64,000 nt of DNA from Ooceraea biroi (taxonomy: Eukaryota > Arthropoda > Insecta > Hymenoptera > Formicidae), in contig NC_039506.1 of NCBI RefSeq assembly GCF_003672135.1, positions 9,610,001-9,674,000 on the forward strand. The letters run 5' to 3'. Position 1 is the first letter of the stretch. Every line of letters begins with the position of its first letter. Of the stretch, positions 39,686-52,565 are shown in pieces. Below the pieces are notes generated by a model that saw only the letters and a program-made list of their open reading frames with translations, had not been told where the DNA came from and ran no database searches. Both the position numbers and the translations under genes were made by a program.

Positions 39686-42600
39686 GAAACAAAAAAGTGC
39701 CCGGAGTACTTCAGGCATGTCTGCGCGCGAGGAGTTACGCCGTCTTTACATTGATGAAAATTGTGAGGTAAAGCGAATCGCGACAGGAATATAAGATAAA
39801 TTTGAAATGACTACGCAAACAAGATCGTGTTTAATTGTCTATTTAACTCGACCAATTTCGCCAGGAAAGTCGAGCATGCATAAGTATCATGAAGTAACAC
39901 AAGAAATTCTTGTTATAATTGCATTAGACGAGATTAAAGAGACAAAATAAAAGAGAAAAAGGAGAGAAAGAGAAGAGACAGAGGGAATATTACTCAGAAA
40001 AAAGTCAATCTTCCACTATTTCTCCATTTGGAAGAGACTCCGTAATGTTCTGACAATGAGAATTATCTATATTCTTCACTAAAACCTTTCCACAAAGAGT
40101 ATTACGGAAGTTCTGCCAACTTATGTATTAATTGAAGCGCATTATAAAGTTCGATATAGAGATTTCTACTTTACTGTTTGATGAAATACGTGTCTAACGC
40201 GATTTTACTCAGAATTTCATGCTAATCCTTTCCAACTTAATATAAACTACCTATAGAGTCATAATCGATTGTCGAAAGCCGATGGAAAATGTCTTTACTA
40301 ATTATAATTAAAAAATTCTATATCTCTCTAACAACATTAATTGACCGATTTGTCAACCAAGACTTATTTAAAAAATGCCACGTATATTAATTACGCATGG
40401 ATTAACGCTGAAATTTCTGCATTTTTATTAACCGTGCTTCGACACAGCGTAATCCCGAAACGGAGTTCATAACAACACCAATAGTGTAAATTTTTCAAAG
40501 CACATAATGCAGCCGTCATATCTGTCACGACCCATGATGTATCGCCGCATCGGGCATGTATCATCGGCTCGACCGGCCAGCTGGTTCCCGCGGTTATTTT
40601 TGCGCGTGGGACTTTTTATTTACACAAAAGTCGCCAGGTGAACGCGCGAAGGTGCGTTTCGCAAAAATCCACAATGCCCGTCGCCATAGTGAACCCGGCT
40701 GAAATTTCGGAAAAAACTTTGCGCGGCGTTACGCTCGCGTGCGCGCGACGCACCGAGCCACCCTGCAGGCCACATGAGCGTTCGCTCGCGCGGATATTTC
40801 CGCGGATGCATTTGAAAGCGTTTCTCGCGCGGCGTCGTTACTCCGCTGCTGGCGAGGTATTAAATTACGCGCCGCGCCGTGTGGACGGCCGACGTCAGCG
40901 TGTAACGATATTACATTGAGTTCCGAGCACGCACTACCTGTCTCATGCCCCCTCTCGCCAGCGACTATATTAAATACGAGCCGTAAATGATGTAGGTTTC
41001 GCACATGCAGCGTCGACAGTTATCGCAAAGGACGTCATAATGCGCGCGAGTTACCGTCGCGTTATACATCGCGCGATCACCCCTGATATCGAGCTTGCCG
41101 TTGCCGTTAATGTCGAGCGCACTTGCGCGCTTATATATGTGTGTGTATACTTTGCGAGCGGGAGCAATAAAGAGCGATCCCTATTATCTGACCGGCCGAA
41201 TATATGAGGGATCTAAGAATCCGAGGATCCGGGAAAGCCGCGAGGATTTTAGGACCTGAGGAACAGACTCGAAGTATTTTACGAGGGTGCAGAGGGGGAT
41301 TCGCGAGTATAAGCAGTTAAGCACGCGGAAATTCGGAAGATTTAAAAGCTTCGGTGTCTACAAATACAAAAGTTTAAAGAAGCGCGAGTACGATAATGCC
41401 GTATACGATGTGAGAAATAGAATCTTTCTTTCCGTAGAAATTTAAGAATGTGTGTTAATATTTATAGATGTTAATATTAATAGATGTTCTATTATGCAAA
41501 TTAAAGATTCTATTCTATTCGATCGAAATTATATGGACAAATTTAATGTAAAACACGATTGTCAGTGCATATATTTCAAGGACAATAATTTGTTGAACGT
41601 TTCGATTCTATTTCGGATTCTTTTTAGCAGACTAAAGATTACAAAAACTAAATCGATCTTGGGTTTTCTTTGTTCAATATAATTGTAATTAAATACATTC
41701 TCTTGAGAGAAAAAAAGACGATGATCGCATATTATTTATATATTGCGCGCCTCAAAGATTTGCCAAATATGACGTTATGAACAAAAGCATGACTTGTATT
41801 GTATTATACGATATTGACCAGCAGGAAAATAATTCCAGGAGCGCGACTTGGTATACGTGTAATAGCTGCTTCTAGGTTGCAACTTGTTACATTTTGCAAG
41901 TCATTAATATCATACTAACAACGGCCCACAGTGAAGAAGGAAATGCCACAGCGCGTTATTATTGTCTTCGGTTTCAGCGCATTGTGAGAATTTTGCATTT
42001 CTTAGAAAACACATTTTTATTAAAAGAAGCGGATACTGCAGAGAGGATTCTTACATTGTCTTATTCTATCTAGTTACGTGAATTAAATTGAAGAAATATT
42101 CTTGGTCAATAAGCAAAGTAATTAAGTAACAAGATGGCGTTTGGAATTTCATAAATTAATCTGACAGTTTAATCTCTTTTAAAATTAAATTCTTCCCTTC
42201 AAGAGATATTCAGTAGAAAATATATATATCTACAACAGTGAAGAAAAAATGGCAATGTTAAACAATATAGGAATTAAAACTTTTTATCAATTTCTATTAA
42301 ATAATTAAATTAAAACTTTTTAATTCCTATATTCCTATATTGTCCAGTACTTTTATTTTTATCCCTCGTCTATCAGGTACAGTTAATAAAGATACGACAG
42401 CAATATTTAAAAAAAGGATTAAAAAGATACCTTAAAAAAGTAATTAAAAACGGAGTGAATTGCATGCGAGGAAGAGATAATCAGCTGTGACAAATAGAGT
42501 GAAATAACACATGCTACAGTAGTAAATTCGCGTGTATGATCAAACACCCGCGAGCCACATCAGGAAAAAAGTTTGAAAGTGCAGGGATTTTAACAAACTT

Positions 42601-45600
42601 TTTCTGTCCTCCTCCCTTCTCTTCTCAATGTATTGCTGTCTCTGTCTAGCATTAATAGCCTCGCCTCCGCCGTTTTTCCGTTACTCTGTATCGTTGCTTT
42701 GAGAGTCGCTCGTAGCGAGGAAATTTTTGCGGCACGTAAAGTTCACGCTCAGAGCGTAACGAGCTTGCTCGATCTTGTTCGCGGTACTCGAGAGTGAAGA
42801 AGGAAAACCATGGAAGAGTAGATAAAACGAGTTCGAGAACGGTAAGATGGAGTCACATAATCTGCATGATCGTCGCGTCGTGCCAATGGGATCAGCGTCG
42901 CGGGGTATTTCCGGGGTCCTTTGAATTTTAACGTTTCACTTCAGCGGCTCGTTATCGATGATGCCTCTCCGAGATCCCTGATAGACACGTCGCTTTACGT
43001 CGCAACTCTGTTTTCTCGGAATAATATCAATTTAATCCCGTCGGGAAATTTTGAAGAAAAAAACTCTCATTACCGCGCGGAACGCGAGACGAGATACCGT
43101 CGATTATCTTTTTCTTTTCCCCTTCTTCTTGAACCTTCTTGCGCCGTCGTTCTCTTTGAACAAGTCAAGAAGCATAAAACACCAATTTAAAAATGTCAAT
43201 TTATTCCGCGGAAAGTTGATGTTATACGAATGCGACGGGAAGAAATTACATCCGCGTATAAAGCGATAAGATAAAACGGATAGAAAGGAAAAGCATAAAG
43301 TCGTTCGTTTTAAATTCTTTTTTAACTTTTGTCGTTCTTTGATCAAAGGAACTACGGAATAAATAGACAAAAAATATCTATAATAATGATCTATGATGAT
43401 GACAAGAGTATTATCGGGAAGTATTAGATCATCAACTAATCCGAGTCGCGTTTAGATAGCGATGAACTTTAAACTAAACATATATTTATAACAGCACAAT
43501 GTAACTTGTCGTATATTAATTTTATAGCAGAATAGGCAGTCTATAAACCACAAAATTCTCTAAAACATCGCTAAAATATTTGTATTGCCAATTAGACGCG
43601 ATCTAGATTATTTAGTTAATTATCTACTATACAGTAATTTTAGTAATTATTTATAAAGATATTGAGATAAAATATAATTTCTCTAATATATATTAATATA
43701 AGAAATGAAATTAACTCACGCTCGTAATGAACTGAGCAATTTAAATGTTAACGAGGAGCGGACTGTTAACAGAAAAGATCACGTGTCTCTTTTCATTAGA
43801 AAAATATAAACTGCCACTGGAAAACGACGAAGCTAAAGCTTCCTCTAGGTAAACCTTTCTAGGTAAATTTAAAAGAAATTTTTTGAGCGGTGCACAGCAG
43901 AGAGGATCAAGCGCACTCTCACATTGCAGCTCGTAGACATCATTAACGCGGGAGTCGCGTCTAAAACAGCCCGCGGCATCTTGCTTAGAGATTTAACGAT
44001 ATACGCGTAATTTCCTCTCATGATGTATGCTCGAACTTGACTAAAAACATCCTCGTACTAGCGCGAGATACTGTCTGCTCTTCCTTTTTGCGCATCGCTT
44101 ATCAAGCCGCTCGTTTCGCGCATTTTCCGCTCGTGCAACCGTGATTTAACCCTCGCAGGTACAATTTACCTTTAGCAATGTCTCCCTGTGCGACTATTTT
44201 ACCTGACGAATCCATTGTACTCACGTTTGGGTTGGGATAAATACGTAAACGAGAAAGAAACGTATGAGGAGAATTATTTATAGTGTAAAATTAGAAAGAT
44301 ATTTCTTATATTTAAAAAAGATATTAATTTTGGCAGGATAATAAGCTGTACTATTTAATTTATATTTATGAATATAAGCAGTCTACAATGTAAGTTTTCA
44401 ATTATTTCTAGATACGTGAATTATATATAAAGATGCGTAGCTTACTTCCAAATAATTATTTAAAATTTATATTTAAATGATAGAGCTATCTAGAAATAAC
44501 GAAAAATAAATTTTAGACATTTTGTGAACGCGAAAGGACACCTTTCCACCCTTCTAGCTCTTCATACTTTGAGACTCGCCAGAATACAAAATGCGAGCCA
44601 GAGTTATTGCAGCACTATCGTTTATCTCGTCTCGTACGTAAAACATACTTTTGATAGAATTTTGTACTTTAATATCCTGTTGCTCGCTGTTTCTCTCACT
44701 CTCAGAATCTCCGTCGGCGCAGGATGCAGTTCCCATGGGAAACCTCGGGGCAGCCGTTTCGTTTCGTTCATTCGTTGCCCGTTACCGTGCGCAATTTATT
44801 TTCTCGACTCTGTTCGTGATTTCTGCCGCATACGCCGCCAAGTCGTATCTCTCGTATCCACCATATTTGCCGTACGTTGTTTACGGAACGGTAACAAAAC
44901 GATAGAAATCATTTCTTGTACGACAGTTACAGTGATTCGAAGCATCCATTTACAAGTAGAAGTTCGATAATCGATAAAGCTACGATAGCCGATTTATCAC
45001 GAAAAAGTCAGAAAAAACTCGCTGCAATTTATAGCCTGATAATTTATGAGGCATATTTATGGTAATTATATCCAGGATATTTATTTCAAATTTACGTTTT
45101 AAGAACGCGTAGTAAATGTTCAAGTCTATTTTACATAAAAATTCTTCTCCATGCTCCTTAAATATATTTATAATTAGTAATAAATATATGTGACACGATG
45201 ATTAAAATATTTTATTAAAATTTTCTTAGAACCACAATTTTTGCTACAAACTGAAATTTCTCGCAAAATACGCAAGACAACGTCTTACACTGAAAAGCTC
45301 GCCTGTTGTATCGAGATAAAAACAAATGGCGCGCGCTTCATGTATACCTAATCCATCCCATTATGAGGCTCAAGGAGCAGAGAGAGGTTTGTATTTCGCA
45401 AATAATCGTGCATGCTTCACGTGGCGGACGCGATAAGACTATCCCCGCTCGGACGAAGACAAATTATTTTTATGAACACGCGGCGGAACGAGGGTGCCGC
45501 GCGCGACCCTTTCCGGAAAGTACGATGTATCCGGTGTACAATAGAGGGATGGACGAAGCGCTGCTCGTTCGCGCGTACACGAATCTCGTAATAGATGCGC

Positions 45601-46004
45601 AGGGGATCGTTGGAGAGGCTGGGGTCCCTAAAAAATTAACAAACTCGGGACAGAGACGCCGTTGAGTTAATGGCCGTTGCAATATTCACTGCCGAATGAA
45701 GTAGGAGTCTTTTCAACCAGAGCTCGCCAGACGGTCCTCTCGTGCAATCGCGAGGCTTTCGTCTACGGCAGTTGATTCTAAATTCGTCCGCGCTGCAGCG
45801 GCATTTTTAATTCAAGTCACCGGAAAACAACACGGAAAAGCTTGCTGTAATTTTCAGTACGCGAGTCATCGTGCACGAAGAACTCGCTTCTGCGAACCTC
45901 GGTGTTATAATTAATTATATCGTATCGCTTTCAACACAAGTGTGAAATTAAAACAATTTGAATAGTGATGTAAAGTATTATGTAAAATATTTATTTTTGT
46001 AAAA
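39686..46004. other. No gene recognised
   Basis: A CpG-rich island spans about 40.48-41.2 kb and is followed by AT-rich DNA. A small inverted repeat at about 42262-42345 pairs ACAATATAGGAATTAAAA with its complement. Several ORFs of 80-150 codons (42921-43190, 44524-44970, 45306-45665, all +) start at GTG or TTG or are open on both strands, and are not called. Confidence 0.45.
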
Positions 46005-46081
46005 ATATTATTATTTTGATATATTATTATTATTATTGAAATATTATTATTATTATTATTTTATTTTATTATTATTTTATA
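46005..46081. repeat. (TTA)n / (TTTTA)n simple repeat
   Basis: Interrupted ATT and ATTTT units run for about 75 bp. Confidence 0.85.
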
Positions 46082-48070
46082 AAACTATTTATTACTTTGA
46101 TTGATTCGAAGAAAGAATTTTTTAGAAAGATCACGTGATAAGACGCTGTTATCGAGTTGTAATTTACGTGAGAGATTTAGTTGAATTATTACTAAATCTT
46201 TTCTCAAAGATGGTAGAACCGCATCTGGGTTATAAAGTGTTCCGTCCCGAATGTGTATTGGGGATATTGCACACAGGGTGGAAACGGTATCTCGCGCGCA
46301 CACACGTACACCCTCCCGGTAAAACGAATATTCCGCGGCTATATAAATGAAATTGAAAGCGTCGCATAATTCAGGAGCGCGTTCGTTGATGTTCCTGTGC
46401 CGGCTCGAGGACAAGTTCCTCATGGGCGAAATATTCTTTCGTGAAACGTCCTCGTAAGGGAGATGTACGGGATAAAAGTGTCAGGAGCGCTCTGTTTCGA
46501 GACGTTTCCGCGAAAACGCGAAGAAACTGGCGCGAGCGCGTGACGATAAAGGGAGAAAGGAACGGAGGAGCATCGAGCGTGAAGCATACGTCGTCTGCTC
46601 TAATATAAAGCTTGTCTCCTGAATTTTCCGTCATCCTGCCCGTTGCGCGAAACGCAATGACCTGTCCTACGGAGGAGTTGCTCTCCATTTTTACACCCTC
46701 GTCCGGCACTCGCGCTGTGCAGTACGCGGAGCGCACCCGGCCGTGTTATTAAAATAAATTTTACAGTCCCGGGGAGAGAGTTGCACGAGAGAGGAAGAGA
46801 AGAGATGGAGAAAGAGAAACGAGATCAATTTTGCCTTCGCTTGCGCACACGTGCAATTTGTATTCACTCCGTCGGCGTCTTTCGCGCCTCCACGTAGAAA
46901 TTTCCGGCGATGTGATAACTTCATTGACCGTAAAAAAACGTAATCGCACACGTCATCCACAAGCTCGCCCTTCATCCTTAAGACCACTCTCATTGACACC
47001 CTCGCTACGTGTGCAGACGTCACACTCGCTGCACACTGACAGCCATGGTTTTCCGCCGATCGCGATTATCCCTCGGCGCGTTTCCTCGCGCGCGTTATCG
47101 CCGCTGCGTGCAATCCGGGGATCGTAAAGCGCGAAACAACTCTGGAAAATATTATCGCCCATTCGACCCGACGCGCGAAAAGTCGTAAACGCTGTTCGAA
47201 AGTACCATGAATCTCGCGTTTCGTTCCGTAAGAAGGAAAACAGGATCGAGACATCTTTTATCCCGCGACCCTCCTCGCCGCGGTTATTCCTTTTTCACGA
47301 TGCGCGCCATATCCGATATATTCCAAATGCATGCTCCTTTAAAAGGAAAAGGATATTTATTGACGTCATAACTTTTTTCCGTGCGTATAAGCTCGCCACA
47401 TATTATTATAGTTTACTGAAATGTATATAACAATGTAAAAATCCAAACGTTTTCCTTTGATAACATAAATTATTATTTGCGAAATATCATTTAAAATGTA
47501 TTAAACCCTGGCAAACCTTTTTATCGTAGCTTGTAAATTATCGTGGACTGCGATAAAAATTTCTGTGTGATCAGTGCGTAGGTAAATATATTTATATTTA
47601 TATTCTTGTTGCAATTTGCGTGATTTGTGATTGATACATCACAAATACGTGTGCTCGTGCACATGCATCGTTCATTGACAAAAACATGTATATTCGTTGC
47701 ATATTAATACAAGTTATAAGCAAATCGGCTTAAATAACATCCATATCGAATATCGAGCCGTGACACATGTTTCAACGCTTATCGTATTTGCATTTTGTCC
47801 ACTATAAATGTGATTTACGGGGACGGATGTTTTTCCCGACACGACACCCAGGATTGATACTTCTTCATTACGATGTCGGATCACTGTGTTTTCAGTTTAC
47901 GTGCTTGGCTGCCGCTGCAATCTATCGCGCATAAAGAGTGTACGATGTTGCATATTCGAGACGCATGATGGATAGTCAGATGTAATGAGGGAAACACACC
48001 GGACGTGTGGTGCTGCGTCGAGAGTTGCTGCGAGTTCCATTAAAAAGCAAAAATGGTAGATGAAAGCAGC
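46082..48070. other. No gene recognised; CpG-rich block
   Basis: From 46.2 to 47.3 kb the sequence is GC- and CpG-rich and many overlapping frames are open on both strands. None has consistent start or splice signals. Confidence 0.45.
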
Positions 48071-48113
48071 GGAAAAGAAAAAGGGAGAAAAAGATAGAGA
48101 AAGAGACAGAGAC

Positions 48114-48144
<31 letters not shown>

Positions 48145-48146
48145 GT
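48071..48146. repeat. (GA)n purine tract
   Basis: AG-rich sequence ends in an almost pure (GA)n run (about 48109-48145). Confidence 0.9.
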
Positions 48147-49869
48147 GCAACGAGCTTGTCTTCTCATTTGGATAAGATTAGCATGTGAACATAAGAGTTT
48201 GCAGACATGACTGTTAACAGGTAGATTCCAGCCGCATTCTATTGTGTGCAAATATCTTCTCCGAGAACATTGCGTTCACCAATTTTACGTAATTAAAACT
48301 TGTCCAATCAAAGTTCGGCAAGCGGAGTTTTGAAGATAATCCAGCGCGGCAAAAAGCGCGATTATTTGTTCATTAGAGAATTACCGAGTTTCCCGAGTTC
48401 ACTGCGCGAAAGACAATTCGGGTAATACAAAGCGCAGCTCGCGAAGGAACGGGAAACGAGTCACAGAAAATTCGATCGTAAGAAAGTCGAGGAGTCGACT
48501 GCAAACTTCGTTCGTCTTGTGTTCCTTCCGAAACTACATAAGACACGCAGGCGTTCTTTTCATTCGCTTTATATCGCAAGGATGAGATATCCTTCGTACT
48601 CGAATGCGTTGAAATCCTTCGAATCGAATGTGTCAATCTGTATACGTATACGTATATGTATCACATGCACACGACGTGTCATTGGCTATCAAGAGATATC
48701 ATTTACGGAAAGATATTTAGAAAATCATCTCTAAAATAATAAAAATAATTATTTTTTGTGAGCACTTATTATTAATTTATAATATTTTATATCCTTTTTG
48801 CATATTTTACATTACTATCTCATTGTCCTGCTTTTCTTAATTTAATCGGCGCGAAATCAACGCGATAACAGTTTAGTAAATAATGGAATATCTTTTTAGT
48901 ATGCTCAGACTAATTGTCGAGATAATTTCACCACAAGTTGCTTCACATAAGGGAATCAATTCTACTAATAAGAACTGTTTTGCCACATGAGAAAATATTT
49001 ATTGAAATACGGTTTATAGCTTGCAAGAGTAGCAGAAATAGCCAGAAATGTATGTCTGGAGTTCAGTATTTTGTGCTTTTTCCAGTTTAAGACATCGCGT
49101 GCTAAACCTTTTACCGGCTTGACCGAATCCTCTGAAACGGATTGCCGCCTTGCGTCTAGTTTTTGTCAGAGACCCTTTTCTTTCCATTAGACGTCACTGT
49201 TTCGCCATTGCGGCGACGTACGCTGTCGTTGATACTAAAAAGCATTAGACTCTGAGCTTCCTTCGTCTAACAAGCTACGATTTGGCAAAGGAAATGGTTC
49301 AAAAATAATCTGACGTGAACAAAGAACAAATAATTTCTTAGTGCAGCGAGACAATAAAGATACAAATAAAATAAAGATAAAAGAAGAAATATCTTCAAAT
49401 TATACCTTAGCAAGTTTGTTTTATTCCAGCACTGATACATGATGCGCATATATTTTATATTGACAGCATTACGTTGGTTGATGTCGCTTTATGTAGAATA
49501 TTACATTCAGGAATAGTACACTGAAGTGAAATTCGAAATATGGTACGAATTTCAGTAATTCGTTAGCAATGTACAGTCATTTACGTAATATTGCCTTAAC
49601 TCCAGAGCTTTGGATTCTCTTTAATTTTGCCGTTTTAAACCGCTCAGGGTATTAGCTCTGCTACGAAGTCCAGTAATATCGAACATGTAGCTTGCAAATA
49701 GCACACAGTTCTCCAAATCATGAAGTTAGTACATAGAAGCCATATTTAACCTGGGTCAGTTGATCCGGGATTATAATGTACGTGTTCCTAATAACGGATT
49801 AAAATGTGCAGGCGGAGGAAATCGTCGAAGCTTTCCATTCTTACGCATACGACGCGTACAATATGTCAG
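48147..49869. other. No gene recognised
   Basis: Mixed AT-rich DNA. A short GTATAC-type alternating repeat lies at about 48640-48660. Nothing else was recognised. Confidence 0.45.
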
Positions 49870-49976
49870 CATTGTTTAAACAATGATTAATTAATTAAAC
49901 CCTTGTCTTACAGTAACAAGTGACACTCGTGTTACAGACCAAAACTACAGACCAACCTTGGAAAACACGAGTGTCA
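49870..49976. repeat. Palindrome and hairpin pair
   Basis: CATTGTTTAAACAATG (49870-49885) is a perfect palindrome. It is followed by TGACACTCGTGTT (49921-49933) and its exact reverse complement (49964-49976). The 30-nt loop contains ACAGACCAA twice. The pair borders the duplicated locus that follows. Confidence 0.7.
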
Positions 49977-50329
49977 TTCGTGATTGCTTTAAACGCTATA
50001 TTTAACTGTTTTTTTACGTTAAAAAGGTTAAGGTTTTTTAGAGGGATCTCATTACTTTTTGTAAAACTTTTTTACATTTCATTAATTTTAAATGTTTTTA
50101 TGTATTTTTGTATTGCCACAATAATATGTCATTTTATTTCTGTTGTGAGATCTCATCAAACATAAAAATGTTGGATAATAAAGATTTATCTAATCGTGCA
50201 AATCTTCTTAATACTTCTAATTGTCAAATATAAATTGTAACAATTTAAAATTTTCTCTCTCTCCCTCTCTCTTTTTTTCTCGGTTTCATTCTATGAGTAT
50301 AAAATGTTCCAACTTATATCTTAAATTGT

Positions 50330-50855
50330 CATAATTCATATTTCAAAATTAGAAGAATTATTTCCTTATCATTGCGACGCTATCACGATGATTTCATTTA
50401 AAACAAGTAATTTTTAATTTTTTATATAATAGTTTTTGCGATTAAATTAAGATTTATATCTTAATCGTAAAATAAAATATTTTTCATGTATTAAAATCAG
50501 TTTTAATTCATAATAAATTAAATCGTGCATCTATGAACGCACCTTGAGTGACAAAATCGCTTTGCATGTGTATGTGCGAGCATACGTACGTGAGTCTGAA
50601 ACTGATTTCGGAAAAGGAGGAAAACGAAACGTCACAATTCTAACATTCAGTTACAATATCTCAAGATAGACTGCACCAATCTTATTCGAATTGGTCGCAA
50701 TCGAAAGCTTGCATCCATATTATATTTTTAAAGTGCCGTTAGATTTTTAAATAAGGCTTTAGTTCCTGAGATATTTTAATCAAAAGTTTGTTTGACATGA
50801 ATTTGGCATGAAATTCCGGATAAGCTATACGGTAGCGCTCGACGTTTATGCAATT
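50330..50855 (+). repeat. Direct repeat of about 520 bp, copy 1
   Basis: It matches 51694-52207 in the same orientation over most of its length. Shared runs include ATTGCGACGCTATCACGATG and CAAAATCGCTTTGCATGTGT, with small indels between. Both copies end near AGCTATACGGTAGCGCTCGA. Confidence 0.85.
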
Positions 50856-50863
50856 CTTTCCTA

Positions 50864-51195
50864 GCAGTTCTGAGTTGTTGATAACATTATTTTTTATATT
50901 GCCTAGAGTTCTCTGCTATTGAAAATACCGTAAACTCAGAAATAAAAAAGTTCTAGCCCGTAGAAATTTTTTCTTTTTCCGAGCAGTTCTGAGTTGTTGA
51001 TATCATTATTTTTTATATTGCCTAGAGTTCTCTGCTATTGAAAATACCGTAAACACAGAAATGAAAAAGTTCTAGCCCGTAGAATTTTTTTCTTTTTCCG
51101 ACCAGTTCTGAGTTGTTGATAACATTATTTTTTATATTGCCTAGAGTTCTCTGCTATTGAAAATACCGTAAACTCAGAAATGAAAAAGTTCTTTA
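50864..51195 (+). repeat. 119-bp tandem repeat, 2.8 copies
   Basis: Units start at about 50864, 50983 and 51102, each with GTTCTGAGTTGTTGATA. They are nearly identical, which implies recent expansion or homogenisation. Confidence 0.9.
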
Positions 51196-51215
51196 ACTGG
51201 GAAAGATTTTTTAAC

Positions 51216-51372
51216 TGGGTCTATGAATATACATTTGCAAAGGACTGTTCTAACTAACATGGATTTTGGATTGCGATATGGACTATCAATACATTTTTGC
51301 AAATGACCGTTGTAACTATTAATATGGATTTTTGATTTCGCTTATAGTTTACTGATATACATTTGTAGGATA
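51216..51372 (+). repeat. Tandem repeat of about 70 bp, about two copies
   Basis: The pattern ATATACATTTGCAAA..ACTGTTCTAACTA..ATGGATTTT recurs, diverged, about 70 bp later and begins a third time at 51354. Confidence 0.65.
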
Positions 51373-51421
51373 ATTGAGTGGCCAAGGTTTTGGGATATAA
51401 AGATACTGTATTTCATACGGT

Positions 51422-51649
51422 GTGAATCGTAGCTCGGTCGAAGAGAGACTGCCTAATACGCTCGGTTTCTTTATGAAAACGGCGGAATTACAATCCGTCG
51501 CCAATTCGGCGGCTCGTCTGATATTCGAGCAAAGCTATGCCGCGCTGGCCGGTATCGTTTGTTATTATATCGGCGGCGTTCGAATTCTTTTCATCACTTA
51601 CATCAAACGCCACGGCGTCTTAAACTCTTACACATTGAAGATGGTCTAA
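51422..51649 (+). CDS. Coding-like terminal exon in a duplicated locus; product unknown
   Basis: An open frame of about 75 codons ends in TAA at 51647-51649. It is distinctly GC-rich with codon-like third positions, amid AT-rich repeats. An AG at about 51430-51432 (GAATCGTAG|CTCGG) could be its acceptor, and an in-frame ATG lies at 51476. The peptide is helical at first (FFMKTAELQSVANSAARL) and has one hydrophobic segment (SYAALAGIVCYYIGGVRILF) with a basic tail. I do not recognise the family. The flanking repeat copies suggest that it is the end of a gene from a tandemly duplicated set; no upstream exon was found, so it may be a relic. Confidence 0.45.
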   Translation: MNRSSVEERLPNTLGFFMKTAELQSVANSAARLIFEQSYAALAGIVCYYIGGVRILFITYIKRHGVLNSYTLKMV

Positions 51650-51693
51650 CGAATAAACCGAAACGTTTGTTGATTGATTTGTACTCAAATTAA

Positions 51694-52207
51694 ATTGTCA
51701 TAATATATCGTTCAAAATTAGAAGAATTATTTACCTATCATTGCGACGCTATCACGATGATTTCATTTAAACAAGTAAATTTAAATGTTTTATAGTTTTT
51801 GCGATTTATATATTTATCTTAAAATAAAACATTACCCAAAAGTATTAAAATCAGTTTTAATTTATAATAAATTACATCATGCATGTGTGAACGGCAGCTT
51901 GACGGACAAAATCGCTTTGCATGTGTATGTGCGAACATATGTACGTGAGTCTGAACCTGAATTGCATGGAAAAGGAAAATGAAACGTCACAATTATAATA
52001 TACGATTACAATATCTCAAGACTGACTGCACCAATCTTGATCAAATTAGTCGCAATCAAAAGCTTGCACCCATATTATATAATAAAAGTGCCGGTAGATT
52101 TTTGATAACGGCTTTAGTTCCTGAAATATTTTAATCATAAGTCTATGTGACCTGTCAAATGATATAAATTCCAGATAAGCTATACGGTAGCGCTCGACGT
52201 CTATGCA
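51694..52207 (+). repeat. Direct repeat of about 520 bp, copy 2
   Basis: This is the counterpart of 50330-50855. It begins about 45 bp after the stop of the ORF at 51422-51649, so it may represent that gene's 3' flank or UTR. Confidence 0.85.
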
Positions 52208-52528
52208 CTGAACTTGGTAACGCTCGATGTTTATGCAGTGATTCTTATTGTTCGGAGCTTTATTTTTTATTTTTATGTTCTTGGCGTCGCGACGCTACCA
52301 CGTCGCTTGATGAATAAATGAGAACAAGAGGAGATAGAAAAACGAGTGCGGCACTAACGTAAATCCGCTGGCAAGAAGATTAGAAATTCATTATTGCAAA
52401 GTGAATTCCCATCAATTCTCTATTCTGTTTCCGGCGAGCCGATTTAACTGCCAGCCATCATCTGTCATTAAAGCGTGACATTTCCCTAAGATACGCAGAG
52501 CATGGAATTGTCGTACCGGCGTGGCAAT

Positions 52529-52533
52529 TGTGT

Positions 52534-52565
<32 letters not shown>
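52529..52565. repeat. (TG)n microsatellite
   Basis: A TG run with one TA interruption. Poly-Cys/Val and poly-Thr/His frames across it are artefacts. Confidence 0.95.

Noticed and set aside
42921..43190. Possible + strand exon after TTTCACTTCAG
   Set aside because: The acceptor is good, but no upstream partner, donor or polyadenylation signal could be tied to it.
44524..44970. 148-codon + strand ORF
   Set aside because: It starts with GTG, has no splice context, and an overlapping frame is open too.
45306..45665. 119-codon + strand ORF
   Set aside because: The sequence is Arg-rich, starts with a non-ATG codon and lies in a CpG-rich block that is open on both strands.
46371..47254. Several overlapping minus-strand ORFs
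   Set aside because: This GC-rich block has open frames in many phases on both strands, with no consistent gene model.
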